Both the position numbers and the translations under genes were made by a program. 64,000 nucleotides of DNA from Bullera alba (Eukaryota > Basidiomycota > Tremellomycetes > Tremellales > Bulleraceae). Below, piece after piece: positions 1 through 12,418 of the stretch (the first letter of the stretch is position 1; every line of letters begins with the position of its first letter). The notes under the pieces were generated by a model, which did no database searches, was not told the DNA's origin, and saw nothing but the letters and a program-made list of their open reading frames with translations. The stretch lies in the NCBI GenBank assembly GCA_001600095.1, contig BCIX01000001.1:3745198-3809197 (forward strand), given 5' to 3'.

Positions 1-1561
1 CAAACGCCTCTGAAATGCATCTGACATCTTCAGGTTCGCCACGTACATCTCATGGCTATTCGCCTACAACTTTGGCACATTCGCTGCGGCCTTCGACCTC
101 ACCTACTCCTCCTGGCTCTTCCTACTCGGTACCGCCTTCATCCACGTCCCGAGTCAGGTGAGCACCTCAGCGAAAGATTAAGCTGATGAATCTAGCTCTA
201 CTTCATTCACGTCATCTATCGACTCTCGGGCCAGAAGCGTATCCTCGCCTTGGTCCTGATCACCTTGACGTGAGTTGTCGATATCCGAAGACCGCAATTC
301 ACTCACTATCTATAGTATCGGGATTCTCGCTTTCGGCGTCACGATCAAGGCCATGCTGCCTGATTTCTTGACCGGCCTGGACCCCACTCTGGATGGCTTG
401 ATCAAGGCCTGGATCGCTGTCGGCACTGCGACCGATGTGGCCATCTCCACCACCATGGCTACGCTCCTGTTCATGGGCAAGTCGAGGCAGTTCAAGCACG
501 CCTCGACCTGGGGCAAGATCGGCTACCTCTTGGTCGAAGCTCAGCTCACTTGCACTCTGCTCTCCGCCGGGCTACTTGGCCTTCTTATGTGGAGCACGTC
601 CACCGAGCTGTCTCACCTCTGGCTCGGCTTCCCCTTGATATACGCCATCACCGTTGTTACCTCTCTAGCGTCAAAGGTCGACAAGAGGGAGAGCCTAGAG
701 CTCGAAGCTCAGTCCACCGAGACCCTGGAAGTCGCTCCTCCCAAGGAGAAATGCGAGATCCCTCCCGCAGAGCACCGACCTTCCTTCAAATTCGCTACCT
801 TCCCCACCATCTCCATCCGCCGAGCATCCCAAGGGTTCACCGACTTCATCAGCCCAGTCACTATCCCCGCCATGAACGGTGTCCGACGAGCGTCCCAGTT
901 TCTCGGTGTCATTCCCCCTCCAGGTCCTCGAAACTTGACCAAGCGAACCTTCCCTTTCAAGCGCAAGACCGGTGTCAACAAGGTCAACAAGTCCAACATG
1001 GTCGAAAGTCGGGACGAGAGGGGTACCGAGATGCACCCGACCTGTCTTCACTACCCGCTTTCCTCCCAGGGCGCCACTATGGGCGCCTTGGAGAACGGTC
1101 GAGGCCTACCCGTTGGCCTGGAGCGACAGCACTCTCTCGCTCTTTTCGACTCTGATCCTCAACTCTTGTCCATCTCCATGACCGACGGAGCCTCGACGTT
1201 CAACTCGCCATCCGGTTTCCCACTGCCACCTTCTCCGACTGGCTCATCTTCCTCGGACATCGGCCCCGATCAGATTGTGGTTCGTTCCAACGACCGCTCG
1301 CCCTCTCTCCACGACCCTTTCGCAGAGAGCGGCGCCGGAATTTCGAGCGAAATGTCCAAGTCCCACTCGAGCTCTTCGTTCAGGACCTACGGTCGACCCA
1401 CCATGCAAGAAGCTCTCGAAGCGCACGAGATCTTCGAGTTCCCAGGGACGCCAAACTCGGATGCCATGTTCAGTCCAAAGTCCAGCGCTAGCCCGATGCT
1501 GCCGACAGTGGATCAGGTCATTCCTCCGTTCGACCAACCCCCAAGCCACCAGTGGAACTAG
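1..1561 (+). CDS. DUF6534-like multi-span membrane protein (5' end missing)
   Basis: The 3' portion of a spliced gene; the start lies upstream of the window. Visible exons are about 34-157, 196-269 and 316-1561, with GTGAGC and GTGAGT donors and TAG acceptors, and the frame stays open across both junctions. The first ~200 residues hold repeated hydrophobic helices rich in Phe, Leu and Trp, for example FAYNFGTFAAAFDLTYSSW, followed by TATDVAISTTMATLLF, which resembles the basidiomycete DUF6534 family of seven-helix membrane proteins. The last ~250 residues are a Ser/Pro-rich, probably disordered cytoplasmic tail with several RRAS-type basic-Ser motifs that could be kinase sites (inference). 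The cellular role of DUF6534 proteins is not established. The family call rests on hydropathy pattern and recalled family character, not on a search. The gene converges with the RhoGEF gene downstream. Confidence 0.65.
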
Positions 1562-1967
1562 GCCTTATCCCACTTCATCTTTTTCCCGACCGTTTTGGGT
1601 TCCGATTCTGTACTTTCTCACCTCCTTGCCCTCTCTTCGCCCTCCTAGAGTCTTATTGACCATTTATGCACTTTGGCCCATTTCAGCCCTCGTTCCGACG
1701 GACAATCATGATGCAGCGTTTACTGTCCAAACGGTCTTCAGAACAGATTGTATGCATGACACTGCGTGTAGATTATACTATTGTAACAGGATTGCGAGCT
1801 TCCAGCAGAGATGGATACCAAGGATACGAACCATACAACTATGATGCGGGAACCGATGCGTTGGAAAAAATGTTCGTGTGTGGTTATTGACGTCGTGGCC
1901 TCTGTGTGTGATATGCGGGTAGATGCGATTATAAAATGTTAGGAAATTCCTCCAGATTGTTGCTTCA
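1562..1967. other. Intergenic region between convergent 3' ends
   Basis: This is about 400 bases shared by the 3' ends of the DUF6534-like gene and the RhoGEF gene. Short open frames here (for example near 1666-1890) lack an initiation context or any recognisable protein character. I see only presumptive 3' untranslated sequence. Confidence 0.6.
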
Positions 1968-4900
1968 TCATAGCGGAGTGAGTCGACTGAGTTGAGAAAA
2001 GATCTTCACGCTCTTCCTCCGTTTCGGCGCCTCTGGCCGTTTGGCCTCCTCCTCGGCCAGGGTGTCCTTTGCGCCCGTGCCAGCTCCGGTACCGTACGAG
2101 TCTTCGCGGGAATGCGAGCCATAGCCATCACCGTCGATCGATTCCGCATTGGTAGTGTCGGCATCTGAAACCGGACCATCGTCGGTGTTCCCGCTCTGAC
2201 GGCGAGAATAGCTCGGCCGGGAGAATGACAGTCGGCTTTGTAATTGCGGATGATGATCGCTATTCGAACTGTTCGAGCTGCTGACTCCGGTATCTCGAGT
2301 GTCGTTGGGTGTGTTACTGTCGCGAATGAACGACATGCTTCTTCGTAGTGTCGACCATGGCCCGCTGTTCCTCCTCTCAATGGCTGGCGCTTGATTGGTG
2401 ATTCCTTCGCCGTGGAGATACATTGCCACGTCTCCTGTAGCCATACCGCCCTCCGCTCCACCCACATGCTGTAGTCTCGTCCGTTGAGTAGCTTTGACGG
2501 GGCTGCCGGGGCTCGAGCGCGTCCCACTTTTGAGCCTCGTAAGAGAGGTGGACAGCTTTGGCGCCGGTTGCTGGACCACAGACATATCGTGATTCAGTGA
2601 TGGAACGGGCGGTAGATCCTTCTCCGGACTGCGGATCGGCGAAACTGGCATCGATTTCGCTCGGTTCGGTATCGCCCTATTGCTCAGGCTCATCGACGAT
2701 GATTGGCGTCGACTAAGACTCAGCCTAGAGGCGAGAGTCGATGCCGAAAAGTCGGTATTCCTTGCCCACTCCGCTCGAAGGTTCGTCAATGAGGTCCGAC
2801 GGGAAGGAGCTGGCGATTCGTTCCTGGACATTGATCCTACAGTGCTCTCTCCATTCAGAATTGACTTGGACTGTCTCCGGGTCAGGGTGCCGAAATCCGA
2901 AGTCGCTGTCTCATCCGCAGACTCCATTGACGGTGCACCGCTCATGCTGGCGTATCGAACGTGCTTGTAGTCCAGCTCGGTCGACGAGTCGTTGAGTGAC
3001 ATCTTTGCACTCGACGCTCGTTGGTGACCTCGTTGTCTGCCGCCCATCGATCTGCTCTGCCTGATGGGTAGAACCGAGCCCTTGATTTCTGCTCCGGAAA
3101 AGGCGATATCCGATGAGCTGGGTCTCGAATCCAAGAAGCTCTGCCTCCTCCTGAGCATCGTCGAATTTCGCATCGACAGTCGATCTCGGACTTCCCCTCG
3201 ACCATTTGCAGATTCTGGGAGGAAGAGCGTGTGCTGGAGTTGAGCTTTGGATCGGGCAGTCGCGCAATTCTCCGAAAACACATCGATCAAGCCTCGATCT
3301 ACGATTAATCGCTGTGAAGCGCTGGCCCTTCTAAACCAGATGGTCGATGGGGTCGCCCTTGCCAGCCTATCCGGGGTGAAGCCAAAGTGGGTTTTGATCG
3401 GCGACGCGGCGGGTGCTCGACTGTACGTGAGATCCTGCAACTCGTCCGTCTCCTTGGCGGGCATGAAGTCGGAAAAGTCGACCTCGTCAGGGGAAAAGGC
3501 GACGTTATGTCGCTTGACGGCCGATGTCGACGGGGTCATCGTGGATCCACTGGTATCCATGTCCACCTTGCTTGGCATGGTCACCGACATGCGCCTGGGA
3601 CGTGCCGCAAACGGCGATACCGAGGCGGGCAGCTCAAAGGGAGGCACTGTCGATTCGTCCCGAGCTTGGCACAGTGCTGATGACCAGACTTCCTTCTCCG
3701 TCTCGCAGGATGCTGCGAGGTCAAAGTTGTGGTCTCGAAGAGAGAGTCGGATAGAGTGGGGGAGGAAGCCTAATGAGGTCAGCAAGATCATTTCATTGCC
3801 TCGAATGATGATACTCACCTTCGGCGATGTCGATCAATTCAAAGACCTCCAGGGGCAGGAAATGCTTGGCCTCGTATACAGCTCCCTTCTTCACCTTTGC
3901 TAGGATCAAGTATCCCCTGAACAAGAAGGCTGCCATGTATTTAACCTTGACCGGCGGTGCCAACGGCGCGATGATGGGGTGGTGATGCAACACATCAAGC
4001 GAACCGATGAGTCGACACGGTCCCAGAGACTTGAGGAAGCGCATTGGTAGCGCGGGGTGTGGTTCTAACCGGGCGATGATGGTATTCGTCTTGACCTCGA
4101 CCTCCTTCAATCGTCTCGCCTCGTCGGCGTCCTCGGCAACACCTCTCATCGCGCCTAGTGCTCTTTCCACGTCCACGCCAATATCGAACTCGGCCTCTCC
4201 GACGACAAAAGTCGGCTGCTCTCGCTCACGAACTGGTGACGGAGTCGTAGCGGCACCGAGGAGTTGATTCAGCAAGAGCGGGTACTTGCACACACGTTGA
4301 ATTGGCATGATCAAAAAGTCCCTAAATCGCAACCTGGACTTGTTTGATGGTGTAGTAGGGGGTTTGCCGGCAGTAGGGCTTGTCGAACCGCCATCCTGTG
4401 CAGTGTCCGCCAGCAAGTCCTCCAAAGTCTGGTGCACATGCGAGCTGGAGATGACCTGACAACGACGCTCAAACGCATCGTAATCTGTCCTCGCTGATAT
4501 GTGTCGGACTAGACTCGCCGCTGCGATGGACCCAGCGCAGTATGTGCTGTACGCGGAGAATGCTGTGACCTGCAAACAAGGTCAGCATGCTCTATCGAAA
4601 TCGCCACATGAGTCACTCACATTCTCCACGAACAACAACGCAAGCTTGCGCGACACCCGCTCCAGTTTCCCCGCCACATCGTCCGCCAAATCGGGTGCGA
4701 ACCCCACATCCTCGTACTTGAGCACATCAACCATACTGGTGACCAGCTTTGAATGCACTTCTAACAGTTCTCCAGCATTCCTCGCAATATGCTCAGCCGT
4801 GTGCGAGGAGACGTTGGGTAGGGCGTACAGCTGAGGAAGATAGACGTGAACCAGTGTGGTAAGGTCATCGACATATCCGACCTCTGTTTCCACGAGCTCC

Positions 4901-6444
4901 AAGATGATAAGTTTCCGTTTCTCCAACTTTCGGCGATGTCTGATCTGCCTAGCCTCCCATTCGAGGGATCTTTGCAATCGAATCGCATTCATCCTGGTCT
5001 CCTGATCCGCCACCCCGTGCATCTCGCTCGAATGATCTTGAATAGATGCGTCTTTCGATTTTGCCGACCTCGACAGCGACGTGGTCGCGGATGACAGTGG
5101 GTGCTCGCGAGACGAGGGCGATGTGGAGAAGAATTCCGCAGAAGCAGATGTGTCGGTTCCGGTGAGGGAGCTCGACAGAACAGATCCCATATCCGCGGAC
5201 ATCCTCCTCGACCCGAGCTCTGCAGAATCGGCTTTTCCGTAAAGAGGCTCGATCAACGTTTTGATAGCGGCGGGACCGAAACTGAGAGATGATCGGCGTG
5301 GTGGGGGGTCATGGGGAATTGACAAGTCGCTCGGGATGATATACTCGATCGGCTGATTAGTGACACCGTCGGTCAGACCGAGGAGGGAGTTGAGATCGCC
5401 GCCAGAAGGTGGAGTACAATCCACCAATGACGACCTCCTGGGGGATATCGGAGGCGACACCGCAGGTCGAGCAGTTGTGTCAGATTGCAGCGTAAAGACC
5501 GAAGATGCTGGTTGGCCATAGGTAAAAGGCAGGCGATCCGGCCTCAACTCCATCCTTCGTCGCTCCTCCATGAGCATATCAGGCCAATTCGATTGTAAAG
5601 GTGGTGCAGCATCCTCTCCAGCGTTATCCGCGCTCTGTTCCCCTGACGCATCCGACGCAGCCGAGCTCCGCGATGTCTTCCTCCTGCTCAAGCGTCTAAG
5701 AGACCTGGTATAGCCCGATGGCATCCGAGACGTGTTTAAAGAGTTTCTTCGCTGATCGCTGATTGGAGTCATCTCGGGTGGCGATCCAGAAAAGGTGCTC
5801 GCTCTTCGACGACCGGGTTTGGGGCGTGTAGGAAGATTGGCAGCGGTTGATGTGCTCTGTGGGTCGAAATTCGGTTCATCGTGACCATTTTTCTTGCGGG
5901 GCGGCTGACCGAGGGTAAATGGTGTTCGAAAGGAAAGCTTGAACGCACGACCTTTACCTTTTGAGCCAGGAGGATGCCTGATCTCTGCTTCGCTCGCAAC
6001 CCCGTCTGGGTACGCGGAGAACAGCGGCTCGTCGGGAGTCGCTACGGGGATAGCAATAGGTGCGGGACGGATCCTCTCGGAGGGTGTGTTTGCACCCGAT
6101 GCCACAGTCGAAGGGTAGACTGAAGCCGAGGCTGGACTCGACGGACCTGCTTGCGCGTTGCTGGGAAAGTACGATCCGGCCAGCGACGATCTCCGAGATG
6201 CTATGTAAGGTCCATGCGAGGCTTCCGAAGGTGTAAGATAGACGCTTGTCTCTGTGTCGAAGCTAGCGTGGTCGGGCCTGGGAGGACTGGCCACATCTTC
6301 TGGTGTCGACTCTCTCGAAAGGTTGTGCAATGACGGCGTGGGTGCTGCAGATCCAGGTATCGGCTCTAATGAAGGGATACCGATTGCCGAGAGCTGCAGT
6401 GACGTGGGTGCGCTGTATAGCCCGCCGTGTCGGGTGTTGTCCAT
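1968..6444 (-). CDS. Rho guanine-nucleotide exchange factor (DH-PH), 1458 aa
   Basis: Three exons, 6444-4621, 4569-3819 and 3769-1968, join in frame (introns of 51 and 49 nt) to give 1458 residues. The first ~490 residues are Ser/Pro-rich and disordered. A Dbl-homology (DH) domain follows at about 500-780: ILELVETEVGYVDDL is the helix 1 (CR1) motif and FLIMPIQRVCKYPLLLNQLL is the CR3 motif that defines RhoGEFs. A PH-like domain follows at about 800-950, ending near the third exon junction. The C-terminal ~500 residues are again Ser-rich and disordered with many RRxS-type sites. Known role of the family: loads GTP on Rho/Cdc42-type GTPases at the plasma membrane to direct actin and wall synthesis. 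No CNH domain of the Rom2/Tus1 type is visible, so the target GTPase cannot be named. Confidence 0.88.
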
Positions 6445-8869
6445 GTTGGGGAAAGTGTGAGGAGTAGAAACTCCGATTCAATGCGACATTTTCTTCAGAA
6501 TGCCACGAGCTAATGGGACGGTCCATGCAGCGAAGAAGGGAAGTGGGCAGATGATGGTGCGAGAATGTCGAAAATTCAGACAAAGGAGTGATCGGCGAGC
6601 AGGCGAGTGAAAGGATAGGAGGATTTTCACAAACAAGGTCAGCTTGTCCGCGGATGACGGTGATCTCCAGAGTCGCGGGAAGGTGACTCACCAGGGCGGG
6701 CTCGGGGACTATCGGTCGGCGGCAAGTGCTCGACAGTCGAGAGGCGATAGACGTAGCGTCTGCTACAGCAGTCAGCCGTCTGGCAAGGGCAGTCGGAGGG
6801 GACATGGAAGGTGTGACTGGAGAGGTCCAATTGAAGCTTTTCATAACCGCACTCACTGTGCCAAGCGGTCCGTCTGGTGTTTACTCCGTTTTATTACTGT
6901 GTCACAGCTTCTCACAAGCGTCTCTCGCTCCTCCGACGTCGTCTGCTACTCTGTCCGAGGTCGAGGTGAGGAGAGCGTCGAAGATTTGAGAGCTGAATGG
7001 GCTGCGTAGACCGAGGCGGCGGGCTAGGTGTGAGTAGTCAGCGACAGGTTTCACAACAGTCGTCACTTGACTCGGTTGCATGCATCGAGAGCACAATCTT
7101 CTGCCTGCAACGCCAGTGACGCGAGCTGCAGAGACGAGGCATCCTCCCAGCTTGTTTCGATGTGGTTGCTCACCAAATCAATGCACTTATCCCTCTGGTT
7201 CAATCTTGATCTCGAGGAACGGAATGACGATCGCGGCGTCCACTGATTGTTTACAAGTCTGTCGGAAACGTGTTTGGTCGGCGGTCGCGATTGAAATGTG
7301 ATTGTTCACCACAATCGATATGGACGAGTGGTTCGAGCGCGTGATGATGGTGACAGCTGCGCCGAGTGCGAGTAACGGTGTGGATGATGAGCAGACTGGC
7401 GACTCTTTGTTGCAATCTGCAATCGGGTCTACACAGCGGTCGAGGGAAATGAAACGATAGGATACCAAGCGAGGGTGAGAGGCCTAGGGGGAGAGCCAGA
7501 GTGAGATCCCGAAAGCAGCGTTTAACGTTTTTTACCTTTTCTGCAGTGGCCAACTTACCAAAGCGCGCGTCGTCCTTCCGTCCTGTTTCCTGCTGGTAAT
7601 TCAAAGACTCTCGAGGACTTCGCGGACCAGCGCGGACCGCTCGAGAGCACTAGGGACTAGGAGTGAGCACCGAGTGAGCGATGAGGAGCGGTGACAGCGA
7701 GCCGGCCAGCTCGCGGTGCATGCCGGTCCTTACAGGTTCACAAGTCTGCTCATGACAGCTCAGCGCTCAGCGCTCAAGTCTGCTCAAGCAACTTCATGAC
7801 CTTCATGACCGGTGACCCGCCGGCGTTGCTATCATGATGCTCGTGCTCGACTCTGGGAATCCAGGGTGGACACAGGCTGACACAGGGCACAGCGAAAGGC
7901 GGTTCTGTCGCTCAGGGTGACTCCTGGTGACTCGACGGCATTTCGGCTTTCGGCAGCACGGCTTCTTCGTTAGCGTGGTAATCCTCATGTTGCCCCGGGA
8001 CTCCCTGGGACGGCTCGAGCGTCTTCCGAGAGCTCTTTCGAAGAACGACGCGCTTCATCAATCTTCAGCCAGCTCCAGCCCTCTTCAGCCGGGTGATATG
8101 TGATACATCGTGGTGGTCAGCTGCTGACTGATGGACAATCTACTGTAGGACGTCATGGTCCGGTTACTCTACACCACTGGGCTTTCGCCATCCACCTGAT
8201 CCACTGTTGCTTCTGATTTCAGTCTGTCGGACTCTGTCCTACCATGCGCAGTCCCAAGCCAGTGGTCAATGACACCCTCCAGATCCAAAGTATAGTGGCG
8301 ACGATGAGGGCGATAGTTGACGAGCAGTGACGGGCGCGTCGACAGGCGTCGACTGATACTGACGGAAGACCGTTCGGCTCCTTTCGGCAGGATTACGCAA
8401 CAACCAAATTGCATAACGAGAGATCACGAGGATGCCTCTGGATGCCTTGACCATCCTCTACCATCCTTGACCTCGCGGCAGAGGACAAGCCCAGTCGCCG
8501 GCATCGGCAGCATGGGCTCAACCGGCCCGAAGATGTTAATTCTCGTACTTGCGTAATTGACGGTCGTAATGCGATGGCGGTGCACTGAGGCTCACTTAGG
8601 TACAGTCGCACCTGTAGCTAGTTGCACGAGGTCACCAGTGGATTAGTCAGGATTAGTCCGTGAGTCAGGCTCTATCTGCTGACTGCTCGCAGCAGGCTCC
8701 TCCGGTATGCTCTGCAGCGAGCGCCAGGAGGCGATGGAGATATGGGGGTCCACGTACTGGCGTGTTCAAGCAAACCTGATACATGTCGTGTGTAATATAG
8801 ATACATTATCGAAGACTTATCGGGATCCAATTATTAAGAAGCCTTCCGCTCATGCCTGGCACCATCTAA
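6445..8869. other. Long gene-free stretch upstream of the RhoGEF
   Basis: This is 2.4 kb without a convincing gene on either strand. The part next to 6444 probably holds the RhoGEF promoter and 5' leader. The 7.7-8.7 kb part is full of imperfect short direct duplications: CAGCGCT occurs twice in tandem at 7761-7774, CTTCATGAC twice at 7792-7809, and the 12-mer CAAGTCTGCTCA at both 7741 and 7775. Open frames in this stretch are short, lack splice continuations and read as random protein. Confidence 0.6.
7741..7809. repeat. Cluster of short tandem duplications
   Basis: The heptamer CAGCGCT is repeated in tandem at 7761-7774, flanked by two copies of the 12-mer CAAGTCTGCTCA at 7741-7752 and 7775-7786. 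The nonamer CTTCATGAC is duplicated at 7792-7800 and 7801-7809. These are exact copies seen directly in the sequence. Replication slippage is the likely origin (inference). Confidence 0.75.
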
Positions 8870-9613
8870 CTAGTACCTGTTTCTCCTGTACCACTTCTGG
8901 TTGGGTGGAGGAGGGGGTAGGGAGGCGTTGCCGACGTAACCGTTGTTGTCGCCGTATGGCTTCTCCATATCCCTCGACCGCTTGCTCCTTCTCGAGCTGC
9001 AGCAGCCAAAGCAGACAATGAACGAACTGAGCAAGAGGACGATGACCGCAGCGAGGGTGATCCAGATCGCGTTACCGAAAGATGCGGTTGCGTTCGTGTT
9101 GTCGTTAACTCTGTTCCTCAAAATGGCAAAGAGGGCAAAGTCGATCACCATGGCAACGAGGGCGATGAGGAACGCGATGAAAGCGAGGAACGAGGAGAAG
9201 AGGTATCCCAGTCGGTCCGAGCATAGCGCAACCAAGAACGCCAAAAAGGCAACACCGGCGGCAATCGGGTGGAGGATGAGGGCACCAGTCAGGTTGTTGA
9301 TGTTGTCATTGTCATATGGCCAAGTGTTGAGAGCACCGTTGGCACCGGAAACGGCGTACTTGATAGTTGAGCTGGAGCATCCAGAGTTGTCCGCCTACGA
9401 GAGTCAGTAATCGCATCCAGAGCTGCACGAGAGGAAACTCACGTTCACGTTCCTGCAGAAACCGAAAGCTCCGAAAGTGGTTTCACTACCGGCGCTGTTG
9501 ACATTAAGGAAGGAAATGTGGTTGATGACTGGAGCGGAGATCGAGCTGACGATGAGCAGGACTGATCCTGCGAGCAGGAGAGCAGAGCCGAACCAAGCGA
9601 AGCAACCTGGCAT
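8870..9613 (-). CDS. SUR7/PalI (Rim9)-family four-span membrane protein, 231 aa
   Basis: Two exons, 9613-9443 and 9394-8870, joined through a 48-nt GTGAGT...TAG intron, encode 231 residues. The layout matches the SUR7/PalI family: an N-terminal helix (about residues 6-28), an extracellular loop with conserved-type cysteines (GFCRN and NSGCSSS) and an N-linked glycosylation sequon NLT, then three closely spaced helices at about 92-115, 123-148 and 165-186, and a short basic cytoplasmic tail ending in a Pro run and YRRNRY. Family members include Sur7 of eisosome membrane compartments and PalI/Rim9 of the alkaline-pH signalling pathway. The sequence does not decide between these, so no symbol is given. 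The start ATG is the first in frame, and the mature N-terminus could act as an uncleaved signal anchor. Confidence 0.82.
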
Positions 9614-10857
9614 TGTGTGTAGTGGGGTGAGGTGAGGAGGGCTGTTGAGCTAACTGTGGCAATAAAGTCGAGTGAGGGATGTCGGAGATGCAGACACATT
9701 GATCAGCCTTTATACACGAATCGTCGCAAGTCTGGCACTGCACAGGATCTCTCCTGCACAGTGGTCTAGGCCAGGTCCGAAGTCACTGACCTTGGCAAAG
9801 TCCGCAAGAAGCGATACACTACAGGCACTGATAGGCGAGAGGCGGTGTGAGCGGTGCGAGCTGCGGCAAATTCCGCGTGCGGCTATTAGATTGCGATTGG
9901 CGGTGAGATGAACGAGTGGTGAGGAGAGAGAGGTCCGGACTTCTTCTCTCCCTGTTCTTTATACACATCTCGCAGGCCATGCTCGCCATCATACATTCGC
10001 TCACTGCTGCTGCGACCCGCAGTCTGGTGCGAACCGAAGTTACCGAACCAAGCGGACCAAGCAAATTGGCCACAGCCAGGGACAGCCAGGGACGAGATAG
10101 TGACGCGTATTATGATGTCATGATGTCATCGAGATCCACCAGACACGGAAACAGAAGGTTTCTGTTTTCGGCTTGCAATGTCCAAACAGATCCATCCGCC
10201 TAAAGGCTCCTCGACTTGCTCTGTCTTTACTCAAGGTTACCGTACACAAATGATGGGGTTGTGGGGCCGGCGATAGAGATGGACCGATGAGCTCCGATCA
10301 GAGGCGTTGATTAGCTTACATCCCCTGACCCAATGCTGACGATGGGGGCGCAAGTTATGCTTTGCCTTGAAAGCGTCGATCCAGTAACGCCAACTGCCGT
10401 TTCAACCAACTGCCTCCGTGACTCATCGTCCTATCCGACCCTGATTCCTCCGTGTCCATCTCTATCTCCCTCCGCTATGACAGGCTATGACCCTCCCTGG
10501 TCCGCTACCAGTTCATGCATCGTGCATCACCCCTCCACTCCCCACTCATTGACACGTCACGCTTAGCACTTACGCTGATACCTATTCCTGACTGGTCGTT
10601 TGCCCGTTTGCCGACTATTGGAGCATTTCCAATCCTCGTATCTTCTGACTTCATCTCCCATCTCAAGCTTCAGGTGGATGTCACAACCATCGAGCGTGGT
10701 GAAACACAGCTCGAGTGCGAGTTACTTTCAAATTCGCGCAGGAGTCGCAGTGAACCCCTCCAGCGGTGACGACCACACCCTGCCAAAGTGCCAATACCAG
10801 ATAGCGCCCCAGAGGAGGTAGTCCATTTCAGTGCGCGCCGAGGTCAGTACCTGCTCC
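9614..10857. other. Intergenic region with short duplications
   Basis: About 1.2 kb lies between the SUR7-like gene and the next small gene. The part next to 9613 must hold the SUR7-like promoter. Exact tandem duplications occur at 10073-10092 (CAGCCAGGGA twice) and 10112-10127 (ATGATGTC twice). No coding sequence with plausible protein character was found. Confidence 0.55.
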
Positions 10858-11368
10858 TCACTTGCCCTTGAGACGCTTGGTCGACGCACGGAAGCGCGAA
10901 ATGCTGACTAGATTCAATGTCAGCCACCGAGAGGGATGACAGATCGAGAGAGCACTGAAATTGACACATGGTAGGAGACGGGGGTTACACCCGAAAAGGG
11001 GATCTATCAAGCCGCGGAATTCACCCTGTTACGGACTCACGTTGCTTTGCCTGGTTCTCAGGCGCCTCTTCGATCACCTTGAACCCACGACGCAGATTCT
11101 CAACCACGACGCGACGCTGAGACCGTGCGAACGGGCGATGGCAGCAGTCAACCGGAGTTTTGAGAGCGATGACACCTTTCCGAGTCTGGCACGTCGGGAA
11201 TAATTTGGAGCATCTGATGCAACTGTACTCCATGACATTGATGGGCACGTGGACAGCGGAGACAGCGGACTGGAGAAGTCCGAGTTCGTCATCAACGTGT
11301 TGAACGGGATCAAACAATAAGGCACTTGCTTCTCGCCCATCGTCCTTGACGACCGTAGCATGAGACAT
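10858..11368 (-). CDS. Small hypothetical protein, 125 aa, two exons
   Basis: I do not recognise this protein. Exon 1 (11368-11041) and exon 2 (10907-10858) join in frame through a GTGAGT...CTAG intron with a branch-like CTGAC-type element. The product is 125 residues and ends in a strongly basic tail, RFRASTKRLKGK. The middle contains four to five cysteines (SCIRCSK, PTCQT, DCCHRP), so metal binding is possible. Good splice sites that rejoin the same frame, and the natural-looking basic C-terminus, are the reasons for calling it a gene. Its start is only about 50 bp from the start of the divergent Cys-rich gene, so the two would share a promoter. It could instead be an unconserved open frame. 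Confidence 0.42.
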
Positions 11369-11419
11369 CACCTACAGACCTACAGTATATTCACCATCGC
11401 GCTCCATAGATCTCATCCT

Positions 11420-12190
11420 ATGCACGGTTACTATACAGTACAACAGTACAACTCAAGACGGTTCAACGCGCAAGCCGTATGATGGAGATTACCAACGCGG
11501 CCGCCAAGAGGTCGAAGCTAGGACGCGTGAGCGTGAACAAACGAGTGAGTGGTTGAGTGACGACGAGAAACTGATGGTGAAGTACCCCAATGTATTCGGC
11601 ATAAACGACCACTGTCAGTTCTGCTGGACATACAAACGGACCGAGGGGACGTTCTGCAAGCCACCTGCCGTCTGCCAGAAGTCGGTGAGTGGAGCTTCCA
11701 CTCTCGGCACAATCTCTCTGACCACTTAGCAGTTTTGCGACGAAAATGGCTTGTCGGAGCCCATCTGCCAGTACCCGGGATGCCAGATAGTGTGCCGTAT
11801 GGGCAGGGCCCCTTGGTGCCCATGCCATAAGAGTAGCAAACTCAACAAGGCAAGCGCAGATGTTGGCGAAAGCGAAGAATATGACTATACGGACTCGGAA
11901 GAAGAGCTCGACATTAACGTAGGTGTGGACCAGCGTATACTCGAAGCTGAACTCGTTCCTAGGGTGACTACGGAGGCGAGGAGGGAGACCTTGAGATGGA
12001 CGCCGACGAGGAGGTAGGTGAGGGTCTTCGGGAGTTGCGAGCTGACCGGTCCGAGTATCCGACCAGCGAGACAGTGCCTGTCGGAGCCGCTGCGGCGGAT
12101 GTATCAGCGGAGCGGGATGGCGAATCGTCAAGGGAAGAGGCATTGGCGAAGCTGAATGTCGCGGATGGTGTCGGGGTGTGGGCTACTTAA
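11420..12190 (+). CDS. Orphan Cys-rich protein with acidic tail (gene A of adjacent pair)
   Basis: I do not recognise a family. The certain part runs from about 11508: an exon to 11682, an intron to about 11733, an exon to 11908, an intron ending in CCTAG, and a final exon to the stop at 12190. All joins are phase 0. The first half is a compact Cys cluster: HCQFCW, TFCKPP, VCQKS, FCDE, ICQYPGCQIVC and WCPCHK within about 60 residues. This looks like two or more zinc-binding knuckles. The second half is acidic and disordered (DYTDSEEELD). The N-terminus is uncertain. The frame is open upstream without an ATG until an ATG at 11420, reached only by assuming a 34-nt intron. A start at the ATG at 11574 is the simpler alternative. 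A chromatin or RNA-binding role would be a guess. Confidence 0.55.
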
Positions 12191-12418
12191 CTAGTAGACC
12201 GGCTTGTACCAGCAAGTCGGAGCAGAATCACTAGAAGGATGACAATGGATATTCATTCCTTAGAGAAGGGGAGACCACTCTTCTCGTCTACTCTATATAC
12301 TAGAACTCGGTGCATCCTCCTAAACTCCTCTTAGGAATGAGATCCCTTAACCTCCACCATATGATCCATCCGATAGTCACCAGGTGGCTGGTCCTCCTAT
12401 CTAGTCCCTGAGTCCCTC
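12191..12418. other. Short spacer between the two orphan genes
   Basis: A 228-base spacer between two same-strand genes contains a pyrimidine-rich tract and the sequence TCTATATACTAG near 12290. It must contain the 3' end of gene A and the promoter of gene B. No distinct element can be named. Confidence 0.35.
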
